A stretch of 64,000 nucleotides of DNA from Cymodocea nodosa (GCA_036874045.1 CM072341.1:9870501-9934500); one strand, 5' to 3'. Shown: positions 47,855-60,935, numbered from the stretch's first letter. The notes: a model not told the origin generated them from the sequence alone. A program made the numbers and translations.

Positions 47855-49596
47855 TCAGCCGAAGCAATTCCAGTTCTTGGCCGGGACACTTCCGGTGGCA
47901 CGGTACTTGGCACCGACCTCCTCCACCTTCAGAATCTCCTGGTCTCGCTTCGCAATCACCGTCGCCCTCTTTTCCTCCGCCTCCTTGTGGATAATGGCCA
48001 CCTTGTTCTTCATCTTCTCTGCGTACGCGGCCTTCTTCTCTTCCATCGTTTCCTACGTCAAAAGGTTTATCCCTTTTTTTTAGAACAAAAAAAAAACAGA
48101 AAGAGTTTGCAAAACGCGATGAAATTTTTATTTGTTTACTTTAATGCTATATTAACACTCACAGCTTAAAATACCATAAATTTTTATTCTACAATTTGTA
48201 TGTATCAACTTAAAAAGGTAAATTCTAAACATTACATTTGAAGTAGATGTTTATTAAAAAAAGATATCTATTTATTTTAGATGTTTAAATATTGATGGAT
48301 TTTAAGTTTATATATATGAAGTTTAGAATAAACACATAGCACTTTTTCCCGTGAATATTTACAACCTTATTTTCGAAGGTTTGTAAAAAACAAAATCAAC
48401 TCGAAGGTTTGTAAAGTAAAAGAAAATCAAAATGGTTTCTCTGGCAAGCCATATTTCATTGTTATGTTAGGACGCCAACTCTGATATATGCACTTACCTC
48501 TTGCTTCCTAAGTTTTGCTTCTACTTTGGCCTTCTTTGTGTTCTCCCATGATGTAATAGCTGCAATCTTCTTCTCAGCTCTGGCATAGAAAATCAATCAA
48601 CGAGCATTACAGGTTGGATGAGAAATAAACGTTGGTAAACAAAATTATAACAAGCATAATTTGAATGATTCACAGTTCGAATCACTTGCTTCTTGCACTA
48701 GAAGAATTAGAAAAGCATTTGTGGTACAAATGCTCATACTTGTTTGCTGCCTTGGATTTCTCATTTTCTTCCCACGCCTTCACTATAGAAATTTTCTTCT
48801 CGGTTTCGACTTGGGCAAGAGCAATATCTGGAAGTGTGTCGTGGTCAAGAGTTTCTCATGTCATAGAGGAAGAATAATTGCGTCCTTAACAAACGCATTC
48901 AAATACATACCTCTATCTTTTGAGTGTTTCTTTGCAGAAGAATCTGGAAAAAAAAGAAATTTCATTAGTTTGTCGTCAGTAACAAATCATTGGTTTTAGA
49001 TAAAATCCTTATGGTCTTTGTGGATTATTTTACATAAAAGCTAGTGAATGAATAGGAACTGGTGTTCAAGGACAGAAACCACTGCAATTGAGATGATGCT
49101 GTCATCACAATTTTGGCTGGAATATGTAGAAATCATCCAACACCTCTTCTTTGCTTTCTTCAAGTGAAATTGAAGATGCCGAATTGGGTTATCTTCGGTA
49201 GTATCATTTGGAATGGAAAACAAATTCTAGAATTATTCTTGAGAAAATTTAGAGTCTTCCAACTAACAAGATGAATGTATTGCTGTTGGTGATCAAATTG
49301 AATCGAGGGAAAAAAAATTTAGAATGACAAGCAAGTGCAAAAAGTTTGAGGCAACAGAGCTAAACTTGGATTAAATAATCTAGCACAAAAAAACTTCTCG
49401 TGTTCTTCACATGGAAGCTGAGACTTGAACAGAAATCCCTCGTTCAATTCGACAAAACATTTTGGATGTCAAGCACAAGTTAACATCTCAGTATAAGAAC
49501 AAAGTTCTGGTTAAGGAAGCACTTACTGTCAACAACTGGGAGATGCTTGGAATTATCAATCATCACAGTTGAACCTTCCCAAGGTTGTCCTTCCAT
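47855..49596 (-). CDS. Remorin, five exons
   Basis: Join of exons 49596-49527, 48943-48911, 48827-48740, 48579-48498 and 48052-47855, all with GT-AG borders and matching phases; 471 nt, 156 codons plus stop. The last four exons encode the remorin C-terminal domain: DIALAQVETEKKISIVKAWE, NKAEKKIAAITSWENTKKA, MEEKKAAYAEKMKNKVAIIH, KEAEEKRATV and the anchor AKYRATGSVPAKNWNCFG. Remorins are plasma-membrane nanodomain proteins with a coiled-coil oligomer domain and an anchor whose Cys near the end is often S-acylated. The N-terminal region (MEGQPWEGSTVMID) is only ~35 aa, shorter than the usual 60-100 aa proline-rich region; exon 1 is the weakest part of the model and an upstream exon may exist. 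It is the only host gene here, and it appears intact. Confidence 0.88.
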
Positions 49597-50509
49597 GGCT
49601 GCTTCTCTAGTCAATTTCCAAACCTGCCGACAGTCTATGTAGTAGTTGCAACAAGGCGTATTAATTATAAAGGGAAGAGCCCAGGCACTCTATGTCTACT
49701 GCAAGGAGCAAAGATAAGAATATCTTCCCCTGTTTGGAATGTTGTGATTGATGAAATTCATACCCCATAAAGCCAAGATGAGTTGACAGGTGGACATCAA
49801 AGAATCCGAAGAAAGGGAGAGAATATGTGCGCTAAGTATATAATGTTGATAATAATGGAATTCAGGAAACAAAGGAACAGTGATTGTTCTTCAACCTTTA
49901 TGTTATGGATGGAATGATCTCAATTCATGTGTGGAGGAACCACCCATCATTGCTTATGCCAAGGCAATTAACATGCATCCAAATGGGAAGATATTCACCC
50001 TCTAGTTCATAAACTGTCATGTTTTCACATTTTACGTTCTTTGAAGAATTTGGAAATATTTGAGGAACGTCATACTGTCATGTTATTCAGGTAATCATAG
50101 TGATTTATTGTTACTAAAATACTTCAAATGCATGTAGTATTGAGTAAAGAACTCTTTCCTTGTATATATTAAGTGTTGCCCTTTTTTCATTGTACAATCA
50201 TTCCAACACTTTTCTTTCATTATCATGACTTTTTATAAGTATTCTTATTTTCAAATTAAATGAATATGATGGCACATAGGCCTAAGAAATCATTTTCTGT
50301 TTTGATACCTATGTTAAAATTTTGACATTGAACTTAAATCAATTATTAATAAGTAAAGAGATCTCCCTTTATATATGTAAGTCCTATTCTTATTGATATA
50401 TACATCTACCTAATTCAAAAATAATTAACACTTGTAAAATTTAAAAAATGTTAAAAGTGATAAGTGAGTATTAGAATAATCCTCGTGGAAAAATAAAGGT
50501 AATAATATA
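49597..50509. other. 5' flank of the remorin gene, no gene seen
   Basis: Low-copy looking. Upstream of the ATG the frame stays open for at least ~25 codons without another clear ATG, so the 5' end of the transcript is not fixed. No TE signature until the LTR at 50510. Confidence 0.45.
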
Positions 50510-50925
50510 TGTAAGATCGTAGTATCATAAGAAGAGGGGTAAATTATATCTTTAGAAATTAAAAAATTTCTAGTAGATAAAATAAGAACACAAAACACTC
50601 ACAAATATAATTCTAATCTTTATTGATAAAAGAAAAAAACTTATAGTCATTTTTAATACAATTCCCTACTTGTAGTCTTTGATACAATGTAATTTGAAAT
50701 GCAATTCAAATATGAAATAAAACATTATTCTAATATTATTTAAATTGTATTTTCAAACCTAAGTCTTTACACATATAATTCCTAGCAATCTCAAATGAGT
50801 AAGAAATTCTAAAGGTTATGTTCTCAAATGAATTGGCTCCATTGAATTACCACATATACTTAGACTTACTTAAAGTTATTTATAGACTTAATAAAATATT
50901 CATCATCAAAACAAAATTCCTAACA
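50510..50925 (-). mobile_element. Short 3' LTR of copia H
   Basis: TGTAAGATCGT at 50510 to AAAATTCCTAACA at 50925, 416 bp. Same family as the 1209-bp solo LTR 61860-63068, but lacking its ~800-bp motif-rich middle. Followed by the minus-strand PPT (50926-50940, AAAAAGTAGGAGAT). Confidence 0.82.
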
Positions 50926-50940
50926 ATCTCCTACTTTTTG
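50926..50940 (-). other. Polypurine tract of copia H
   Basis: Minus strand CAAAAAGTAGGAGAT abutting the LTR; same site type as 44187-44198. Confidence 0.75.
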
Positions 50941-51129
50941 ATGATGACAAAACTTAATAAGTCAAATAATCTCTCTCCCTTTTGGCATTATAAAAGCACT
51001 AATATCATGTAAGGAAGAAAAATGTGCTAAGTACATAATTCAAAAAGAACTTCAATCATGTATAAATCAAATGTGGATATAAATAGTTTGAAATAATAAA
51101 TATATAAATGAAATAGATACAACAGTTAT

Positions 51130-52801
51130 GTATTTTTGACAACAAATTACAAAAAATGTTTTTTGTTTAATATATAATTTGTTTAAGTTCTTCACAAGTC
51201 TCTTTGTCTTCTAAAAATATCTAACAGAGTTTTTGAAATTTTCTGTGCAATTTCTATACTAACTCTATTTATTCGATCAATTGTATCTTGATTTAAATCT
51301 GTGGTATAAACTTGTGAATGTTGCTGTATTTATTCTGTATGTTGTTGTTGTACTATATGTCATCTTTGTTGTTGTGATTATTTTATTTGTTGTTGTTGCT
51401 GATCTTGTTATTGTTGCTGCTTCTAAAAATGTTCTTGTTGTTTATACCTAATTTCAAGTGGATCTATTTCCTAGTATTTATGCAATTCTTTTGCAAAGAA
51501 AGATCTTGATTTAATCTTTTTCTATGGTCAAGGTATAATATCTATTTGACTTACCACAATTCTCAAAATTGCATCACCAAAAAATAGTTTACTCTACAAA
51601 TTCTAAATATGATAGATAAAAACATCAAACCAGTTCACCTATATGTGATTCATCAAGGCATATGTTGCATAAAGACAACATCTACCAACTTTAGCTCCAT
51701 GACCGAACTTCTAAAAATTCAAAGCATGTAATATTTTTGCAATAAATCTAGCTTGGCCATTTAAATTATGTAATAATCTTAATTCACTATTGGCCTTAGG
51801 ATACTTTATTATTTGCTTGTTGTCTCATCCCAATTTATAAACCTATTTTCTTTCTAACAGTTTAACTCCTTGATTCTTCAATTCGAGTACTTGATATAAT
51901 AGTTCTAGAGTTAACTAAATGTCAAATTCTTGTATATTTGAAATAAGAATATCTTCTACAACTAATAAGTTTGAATAAAAACAACTTACAATTTCTAGTA
52001 TTGAGAGATAACCTGGCTATTATGGAATTAATGTCAATAATCTTTGAAATTTAAATATTTCTCTAATGTCTATCATCCCTTCAAACTTAACTAGCCTAGA
52101 ATATAAAACTACAAATGTTTTATAATTCTAAAACTTTTCATAATAGAATCTGTTTCTAAATTATAATATTGTGTCATCTTCTAAATTTTGTTCAGGATTT
52201 GGAATTTTCTTGTCATGTGCTTCTGACCTAAGACTCATTAGAATATTTTCATTAGTAGATAAATTTTTAGATCTTTCAGAACTAGTTGAATTTCTATCAA
52301 ACTCAATATAAACATTTGAAATATCTGCAATTGTTGTATCAATAATTCTTTGAGCTTCATCTATTTAAATGTCTTCAAACATATCAGCAACTATCATTTG
52401 TGTATTATTGCCAATGTTTTCAATATGAAATTGATTTGTACCAGCAACGGGCATTTCTACCAAATTATCAATATTTATCTGTACAATTGTATTCAACAAT
52501 TGTTTCCTTATTGAAAAATATTCAATACCTATTCCTAGCATAAGAATAGCTTGTATTTCCATACTTTCTATACTTGAGATGTCAATATAATATTCTAATT
52601 ATAATTGTATATGTTGCTAACTATATATAATTATAAACAAATAACATGTATATTGTAACAGGCATAACTAGATAGAAACAATATTGAATAGGTAATTATA
52701 CCAAAAAATATTCACAATATTGAAGATACAGTAAGAGGAATAATGTCTATACATTCCTCTTTAGATGATACGTCTTCAAAATTCATAGACTATGTGTCTA
52801 T
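51130..52801 (-). pseudogene. 3' ORF of copia H (plant-transposon domain), part 1
   Basis: Broken minus-strand frames: REIFKFQRLLTLI, FYSNLL, LTLELLYQVLELKNQG, LRLLHNLNGQARFIAKIL, YATYALMNHI, VNWFDVFIYHI, SKLFFGDAI, then a Gln-rich run (51330-51425) and a C-terminal coiled coil. These follow the order in A (10305-12517) and F. 52365-52562 is an open piece of the acidic N-terminal half. Interrupted at 52801 by a solo LTR. Confidence 0.7.
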
Positions 52802-54094
52802 TGTTAGAACTCTTATCTTTTGATAATGCAAAAATCCATGTAAGGTATTAAATGTATTTCACAAGTATGGATGAAGTGTCAAAAAATAAACAAAGGTCAA
52901 TTAGGTTAGAGGGATATTGATTTAGAAGATCACTAGAGAAAATTATTGAGTTACAATAAATCAGATAGTCTCATAGCTGGTTAGAAGGTTTCACAGTCTT
53001 TTTAGAATGTTTCAAGTTAAACTGTTTGAATTTTGAATTACAGAATAGTTGCAAGATGGAAAGGTCAATTAGATAGTTTCAAGAAGGTTTCAAATAAAAC
53101 AATCTGAAAAATAGAGATTTTTAGAAAGTTTCAAATTATACAAATCGAACCTAAGATATCTCACGTGTAGAACTTAAAGAATCACGTGACAAGCATAAAA
53201 GGATAACTGTTCGAGTTTTTTGAATAGTTACAGGATAACTATTTGAGTTTTTCGGATAGTTATAGAATAACTATTCGAGTTTTCGAAGGGTTTCAAGCAA
53301 ACTATCTAAAACTAAGAAGACTCACGTATAGAACTTAAAGATTCACATGACAAGTTAAAAGGAATAACTGTTCGAGTTTTTTAGATAGTTTCAAGACAGC
53401 TAGTCAAATTTTTAGAAGGTTTCAAGAAGACAGTATATTTGAATTATATTGAACGGTAACTTACTATATTTGGGAGTAACTACTTAGTAAGTACAAAAGG
53501 ACAAATACCATTGAAAGAAATATGATTGTTATATCTCTTAGTATAAGTATGATCAATAAGTGAAAGAGAAGAATAATAATTATCATATACACCTATAGAC
53601 AGAGCTGTACAAGAATTACAAAAACATTACAGATTCAACAAGTGCAAGTTTGAAGAATTCTCAAGCAAATTCAAGTGTTAAAAGCTCTCTACGCATAATC
53701 TCTGATTGAAAGCTCAAAGTGTTGGTTTGTGAGTTTTGACCTTAAAACTCAAGATTGGTTAAGAGCTTGGACCTAAAAGCTCAAGGTGTTGGTTGCTAAG
53801 CTTCTACTTGAAAGCTCAAGAGGTTGGTTCTTACTTTAACCTAAAAGTAAGAGTTGTAAGTGCTTAAACACTTAGTAAAGCCCAAGCTATGTCTTAGGGG
53901 TGAACTAGCTGTTAGTGGTGAACCACTTAAAAATCTACTTGTGTGCTTTTATTCCTTGCTTTAATTCTATTCTTCATTAACTGTCATAACTTACATTACA
54001 TACACATTCATAAGGATTTAATTAAGTCAAATTAGATATAAAAATAACACACTCACCATTCACCCCCCTTTGGTAAGTCCATACGATCCTAACA
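52802..54094 (+). mobile_element. Copia solo LTR with perfect target duplication
   Basis: TGTTAGAACTC at 52802 to ACGATCCTAACA at 54094, 1293 bp, flanked by tctat at 52797-52801 and 54095-54099. Carries hairpins (53251-53262 with 53268-53278) and CACGTG boxes (53162, 53183). A short repeat with 'tcacgtg...cttaaag' and 'ttcgagttttt' occurs twice (about 53155-53240 and 53320-53390). Confidence 0.93.
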
Positions 54095-54274
54095 TCTATC
54101 TCATCAATTATATCATCTACATCAATATCATCTGTATATGTATCAAAACTATCAAAATTTCCTATATTTGTTGATTCTATAGTATAAGTAGAGAATAAAT
54201 TGTGTTGCAGTAGTATTTCTTGGAAAACTTGCAACTTAATTAATAACCATCCAAAGAACCATAGTAGATAGAAG
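54095..54274 (-). pseudogene. 3' ORF of copia H, part 2
   Basis: Continues the acidic N-terminal half after the solo LTR (DDIDVDDIIDEID and a serine/tyrosine-rich stretch). Right border is approximate; LTR-type sequence of copia G begins near 54275. Confidence 0.5.
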
Positions 54275-55471
54275 GAAAAACTCGAAGAGTTATTCATAAT
54301 GTAAAACAGGAATCTTGACAAGTTATGTGATAATTGTTCGAGTTTATGTTGATTTTTCAAATATCTTACATGTAGGAAGTTAGGTTACCATGTGAATGGA
54401 TTGTAGAAAAACTCAAAAAGTTAAGATAACTCTACGAGTTTACTAAAAGTTTGGAAGAGAAACTCATTTTAAGACTTCACGTGTAGCTAACTTAAAATAT
54501 CATGTGACAGATAAGAAATGAGTAAATGAAGAAAAACTCGTAGAATTAAGATAACTCTATGTATTTTTACAAGGATATGAGTAGAGAAATTTGTAAAGTT
54601 AATAATAACTTCATGACTTGGAAGAAGGCTGACAACTATCTGATCTAAAAGAGCTTCGATGAGTTATACCAAAAGTAACCAAATATCACCTAAATATTTG
54701 GATAGTTATTTAATAAGTATTTGTCCAAAGTATAAGAGAAAATAAATCTACTAAAGAAACTTAGTGACTTATTTTGATAACTATCTGAGTTGGGTGAACA
54801 TAGTGGAATTACCTTTTGAGATACAGTTAGAATCTTCGATAGTTAGTTAAATAGTAACTTTCCATTTTTGGGACTAACAAATCAATAAGTACAACAGTTT
54901 GTATAACATTGAAGAAAATTCAATCATTACACTCCATATAAGAAAGAACTTAAGACATTCAAAAAGAGATATACATTGAGAGAGCATTATTTCATAAGTA
55001 GCTAGATACAAATCATACACAAGAATTCACAAGAAACTCAAAAAGACAATGTAGAATTCAATGAAAGAAAAATCAATTACTACAAGCTCTCCATGTGCAT
55101 ACACTCTAATCAAAGAAGAAGTTGGTCAATTTTGAAGTTTGGACCTAAAAACTTTAAGTGCTATGGGTTAGAGCTTCAACCTGAAAGCTTAGTGGATGTG
55201 TTGATTCTTGCTTCAACCTTAAAGTAAGTGTTGTAAGTCGATTGGATAGTGAGGCTCAAGTTGTGCATTAAGGGTAGAGTAGTTGTTAGTGGTAAACCAT
55301 TTAAAAATTTTCTATGTATTCTTTCTCTATTTTATTTCTTTCATATGCATGCCATTATTAAATTCACTACAATTTTAATTTTATATATCCTACCAATTAA
55401 ATTGCAAAAATATCATTAAATTTAATCTATGTCACCATTCACCCCCTCTAATGAACCATCTAATCCTAACA
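54275..55471 (+). mobile_element. 5' LTR of copia G
   Basis: Ends in CACCATTCACCCCCTC and TCTAATCCTAACA (55471), directly followed by the PBS. The start is not clear and may be truncated. Same style of hairpin motifs (AACTCTACGAGTT, CTATCTGA). Confidence 0.65.
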
Positions 55472-55473
55472 AT

Positions 55474-55485
55474 TAGTATCAAAGT
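55474..55485 (+). other. Primer binding site (initiator tRNA-Met type) of copia G
   Basis: TAGTATCAAAGT, the copia TGGTATCAGAGC site with G-to-A changes; three bases after the LTR end. Confidence 0.75.
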
Positions 55486-55523
55486 AGGTTAATCTTGATA
55501 AATAGATTTAACTATCTAAGATT

Positions 55524-55975
55524 ATGACTCTCATTCTATAAAAGGGTAAAACATCCATAGATCTCCCCTATTTGATGGTACAAATTATGGGCACTAGAAA
55601 AATAAGATGGAGTGTTTCCTCAAGAGCTTAGATGTGAAGCTCTAGAAGTTAGTAGTCCAAGAAGCACCACTTCCAACTAGTCATAAAGATGACTAAACTA
55701 AGGTGGAAAAGAAACTCATCCAGTTGGATGTTCATGAATTGAATGTAATTTACTAGGCACTCACTACTAAACAATTTAATAAAATATTTGCATCCAAGTC
55801 TACTCATGAGGCTTGGAAAATCCATCAAATCATTTATGAAGATACTAACCAAGTGAGAGATACTAAAATTAGTATTTTACTTAGAAAGTATGAACTGTTT
55901 AAGATGTTTAAGAATGAAACTATAACTAACTTGTTTTCTAGATTTACAAAAATTGTAAATGGACTAAAAGGTCTT
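55524..55975 (+). pseudogene. gag: copia gag of element G, part 1
   Basis: Capsid-type motifs of SIRE/Maximus gag in a frame with several stops: SPLFDGTNYGH, KNKMECFLKSLD, ALTTKQFNKIFASKSTHEAWK, TKISILLRKYELFKM, NLFSRFTKIVNGLKGL. Stops replace Trp at least twice. Cut at 55975 by a gypsy solo LTR; continues at 58121. Confidence 0.82.
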
Positions 55976-58120
55976 TGTAAAGTATCAATTTGTGCATTTT
56001 ATATATGTTAATTCATACATATTATGGATTATAAGTTGCAAATATATATACTTTAATGAAGAATTACATAACAATCACATTTTTGGGATAGACATGTTTT
56101 TATGTGTTAAACTTCAAATAATGCACAAATTTATCCTTTATCAAATAAACACCTAGTAAATAGCTCATAAATTTGAATTAATTTTTATAATTCTCCTAAA
56201 GTATGATTTTATATATGATGTATAAATGCTAAGTCACTTGAATTTGATGTGAAACTAATGAACTTCAAATAATTCATGCATGCACATGTGTAGATGTGGA
56301 CTAAAACTTTCCTAATTTGGTAACTTTCCATATATGGCAACTCATGCATACATGAATATAATTTTGCATCACATGATTTATTTTCAATGTATATGTGCAT
56401 CTAATTTGGTTTTGAGTTTTATAGGTAAAGAAAATATGAATTCAAGGTGGATCCAAGAAGATTAAGATGGACCATTAGATGCAACTTATAGGAGATCAAA
56501 CAAGGCAACCCTAGGATATAAAAGTTATCTAAGGCAACATCCAAAGCATCTTTCCTCCTCCAAATAGCAAGAGTTATCACTTCCTCCAATTCCAACACCA
56601 TTCGGTGGTCTCTCCCTTCTTCCATCAAGCTTGGATGAGTTCTTCACCTTAAGTGGGTGAGCCTTGGCATCTTCCTCCCTCACTAGCAGCCTCCTTTCTT
56701 CTCCACATTAGAGCCACACACATAAGGAGCTTCACAAGATTGTTGGTGGAGAGAAGCCATGTGTGGGTCTTCTTGAAGAGCTTTGGACATTATCAATAGT
56801 GGGTGATGAATAGGAAGCATTCCCTTTGAAGTGAAGGTTGGAAATCATGACTTGGTCCAAGGAAGAAGAGGACATGCAACCCATCTTAGCTTCAATGCAA
56901 CCTTGTAAAGCTCCCTTTGGGCATGATCCTCAAGTGGTGACAGCCTTGTGGTGTAGTGGATCAAAGTAGGTATGACCAAATAGGGATCAATTACTTGGAG
57001 AAAAAGTGAATGATAGCAAAGGTATATGGAGAGGAGAGATCCTCATACCAAAATCTTATTTTCTTTATTTTCATATATGAGTATGATTGTTATACATATG
57101 GATCAATGGTTAAAATGCTTTATTTGTTATTTTAGATGTTATTTTTGATTGAAATTGAATGGAATTTGGTTTCTTACATGTAAATATGTCTTCTTGTTCA
57201 TGTGAATATATGTTGTGCATAGTTATGAGTAAAATAGTCATGTACAAGAATTAGGGCTAACTTATTTTAGATAGATCTTAAGATTTCCTTGAGGTTTTAA
57301 GTCGATTTTTGATTCATTTTTGTAGAGAAACGAATTTAGTTTCTTCTTGTGCCCTTGGTTTATTTTTCCAAGTATGTTCTAGAAGACTTTTTGATTTTTT
57401 TGCAAAGTGTGCATCATAGTGTAGTATCATTCTTTCACTAGTAAATTCATGTCAATTTCTAATGCAAGTTCTTGGTATTTACAAGATGTTTTTGAGATCT
57501 ATAAATTGGGTTTGTTAGATAAGGAAGTTAACTTTCGTTGAGTGGTGATTTCCTAAATTTTCATTGAGTCTTGACAAAGTTATGTAATTTTGAATGACCG
57601 AGTGTGTTCTATGAATCGATGGAATGGTTTTATGCACTGTATTTAGTATTAATGTTGACTTTTTTTTGAAATGAGTTTGATCAAAAAATTAGATTTTAAT
57701 GTCAATTCGATGTTCTTTCCAAAATATATTTTTCCTGGATTTTTCATTGCCTATTTTGGAAGAAACGCGGATTTCAAATTGAGGTTTGTTTGTGATTTCT
57801 AGATGAGATTTTATTTCCATAAATGGGCTCTTTGATTGATTCTAGAATCTTAGGGGTAAATTTTGAGATCTTTAACTTTTCTTTTAATAAATTAACAATC
57901 CTAATTTAACTAATAATCTAACAATTTAAATAATTAGCTTAATAATAAGTTTTTACTTAAGACAATTAATCAAGTAATAAATCCAATAAAGTTATTTATG
58001 ACAAACTCCTTGTGGATACAACCTGTACTTGCACTACTTAATATAATGGGCACCATGCACTTTGCAGTTAATTATAAATGTAAAACTTGTGTTTTAATTT
58101 GAATACAATTTATCCTTACA
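55976..58120 (+). mobile_element. Gypsy solo LTR inside copia G gag
   Basis: TG at 55976, CA at 58119-58120, 2145 bp; flanks gtctt (55971-55975) and atctt (58121-58125), one G-to-A mismatch. Gypsy signature: ACCTGTACTTGC (58021-58032) and ATGCACTTTGCAG (58054-58066). Removing it restores the gag frame (GLKGL to the following Leu/Ile-rich stretch). Confidence 0.85.
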
Positions 58121-58928
58121 ATCTTGGAAAAGAATTCTCTATACGTGAATAACTACAAAAGATCTTGAGAAGATTAACTACTAAGTGGAAATAAAAGTCT
58201 ACTTCAATACAAGATTCCAAGGATTTGAAGAATTACTTAGTGAAAAATTTGTTGGGCAATCTTCTTGCCCACAAAGTTCAAATGAAAGACTGGAAGAAGG
58301 AGAAATGAGCTAATGAAAGAAAATCTTAAAAGAAGAAAGAACTTGCCTTCCCTTCAATAGAAGAATAATAAAGTTCAAAAGAAGATGAAATGTTGTTATT
58401 GGCCAAAAATTTCAAGAATATGATGAAATAAGGAAGCAAAGCCAGCACCTAAAATCCAAAGTTCTCACATACTACAAATGCAAAAAGTAGGGACACATTC
58501 AAACTTATTGTCCCTTACAACAAGAGGAGGAACAATAGAAGAAGAAGAAAAAAGAAAAAGAAGAAAATGGCTTTAAAAACTATATGGGATGATAGTAGTT
58601 CATCTAGTAGCTCTTTAGATTCAGATAAGGATATACCTACAAACGTGTGTTTTGCAACACAAGAGGCATGCTCTACTTCCCCCTACTATTTAGATAATGA
58701 TAATTTAGATGTAGATAATAGTCTTTCTATTGTAGATAATTTGTACATTAAGTGTAAAAATTATAAGAAAGAAATTAAAAGTTTAAATTCTTGTTTAAAA
58801 GATGCATTTTCTGAACTAGAAAAAGCATTTGTTGATAATAGCAATTTAAAGACTAAATTAGATAGTTATAATTGTAGTAATTTTGATTTAAAAGAAGAAA
58901 ATAAAACCTTTGTTTGGTGTGAAAATCT
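58121..58928 (+). pseudogene. gag: copia gag of element G, part 2
   Basis: Broken frames to about 58560 with a degenerate zinc knuckle (KCKK-stop-GHIQTYCP, first Cys lost to Tyr), then an open 122-codon frame starting MALKTIWDDSSSSSSS, the Ser/Asp-rich region that follows the knuckle in SIRE-like gag, and a coiled coil (KNYKKEIKSLNSCLKDAF). Cut by the LTR at 58929. Confidence 0.8.
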
Positions 58929-59366
58929 TGTTTGATTTGTTTATCTTAATAAATTCTTGTAGAAGTAAACAAACAACTTTTCACGCAAATTAGATATTAA
59001 GTCCAATTTGTATTTTTACTATAAGTGCATAGTGTATATTGTATTTGTATGCAAGTATAGGTCGATCCTATAGAGATTGAGTAAGAATTATGTACTATTT
59101 CGATTTTTATATTGTAGTTTATATGTGTTCAATTAAGTACTTCATTGAGTTACAATTAACTCAATAGACTTAGTTCATAGAGTTATGGTTAACTCAATGG
59201 ACTAACCTCATGGACTTAAGTTAACTCCATGAACCTACCTTTCTAGTTAAATACTACTATTCTCAAAGGAATTCGGTCAACCATTGGGTGGTTCCATAGA
59301 ATTAAATAACATCAATTAAGCTTTTTAATGATAGTAAATCTGAGATTTGTCATTAAGCAACACTAA

Positions 59367-60935
59367 CTATAGGATCGAATGGCTACATAAGAGGGGGGTG
59401 AATTGTGTTTTTCAACATTTTCGATTATAATTGAAACTTCAAAAAATAAAAACAAGTCGAGACACTATTTTATCAAATCATTTTATTCAAGATTTCAATT
59501 ACAATATACAATTCAATTCTCCTCTGAAATTGTAGATGTAATTATATAACGATACCATGTTTCATCTAATCAATTTCATAACTACAAATAGAGAAAACTA
59601 ATTTACAGAATTTAAAACATTTCTTCCTATTTGAGATTTTCCTTCTTCTTTTGCAATTCTTCAGTGACAAATATCTAACTTTCTTTGCTTCACCGAATTT
59701 GCTTTCTTCTGATACTTAAGATCTTCAATGACATATATTTGACTTTTTCTGCTTCACTGAATTTTCTTTTACCTAAGAGCTTTTCCTCGAAGAGGTGTTT
59801 TTGATCCTTGAAAAGATATTTCTTTTGGTGTGCAGGGATAACTGATAAATGAGAATTCTATGCCTTTTATACTGTATATTCACTTCATGCATATCCTCCA
59901 CATTTAATCACTATTAGTTTCCACTTTTCATGTCTTTTGTTTTTCCTTCATCGAAATACACACGTTCTAACCCATGTTTTCTTTTCGAATTTACTTTAAT
60001 CATCAATCCTAGATCTCTAAAAAATTTCCTGCAAAATAAACTTTCTCATCCAAAATTTTTCATCAAATGTAATAATAAGTCGTTGTGTTAATGTTAACTA
60101 AATGAGTAAACCAAGTATATTTATAACTTAATGTATCTAACTCAACAAGTTCATCATGTGACAAATCACGTGACAAGTACTGTAGCTAACTCAACGAACT
60201 AACTTCGTTATGTTATAGATAACTCAACGAACCAGTTTCGTGGTGTTATGCTAACTCAACGAACTAGTAATAAACAAATGTTTTTATAATAAGAATTTTA
60301 CCACGTGCAATAATAACAACTTTAAGTTTATAACGCTAACTTAACGCATTACCTCAGTGTTCAATATAGCAACTCAACACATGCAGTTATGTTAACTTAA
60401 CGAGTTAAACATATGCAACTCATGTGATACAATATAACATTCGTAAACTTTAATTTCACCATGTGTACAATACTAACTTAACGAATTCATCTACTCTTTT
60501 ACTTACTAACTTAATGAGTTCTCACGTGACCTATTTTAACCTTTAAGCCTATAACTCAACGAGTTCTCACGTGACCTATTTTAACCTTTAAGCTTATAAC
60601 TCAACGAGTTCTCACGTGACCTTTATATAGATAACTCACTAACTTAACGAGTTGTCTAAACATGCACTATTCATGATACAAAAAATATAACTTTAAAACA
60701 TATCATGTTTTACAATAAAAACACACATTAACGTTTAGTTAAATGAAAAATTAGTATAACGTAACAACTAGTTATTGAACATATTATAATTTCAGATCCA
60801 TTATAGACAGGTATTTATATCAATAAACTTCTTCTATATTAATTGATGTTCTTAAATTACTTTCACAAACAATAGTAATTAAGTAAATATGATTATATCT
60901 GTTTATCACATATCATCAAAACAAAATACTCAATA
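59367..60935 (-). mobile_element. Copia solo LTR (family of element F)
   Basis: Minus-strand copy of the 44199-45954 LTR, 1569 bp. Flanked by perfect ctaac duplications (59362-59366 and 60936-60940). Both terminal dinucleotides have decayed (TG to TA, CA to TA). Contains a 45-bp tandem repeat at 60516-60605 plus a partial third unit, each unit with one CACGTG. Confidence 0.88.
60516..60620. repeat. 45-bp tandem repeat with CACGTG
   Basis: Two full units (60516-60560 and 60561-60605) and a partial third (60606 on). Each has a GAGTTCTCACGTGACC start and a TAACTCAAC end, so the repeat adds one G-box and one half-hairpin per unit. Confidence 0.88.

Noticed and set aside
51336..51425. TTG/CAA repeats looking like a microsatellite
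   Set aside because: They code for the Gln-rich run of the copia H 3' ORF; the same run is in copia F at 43550-43620.
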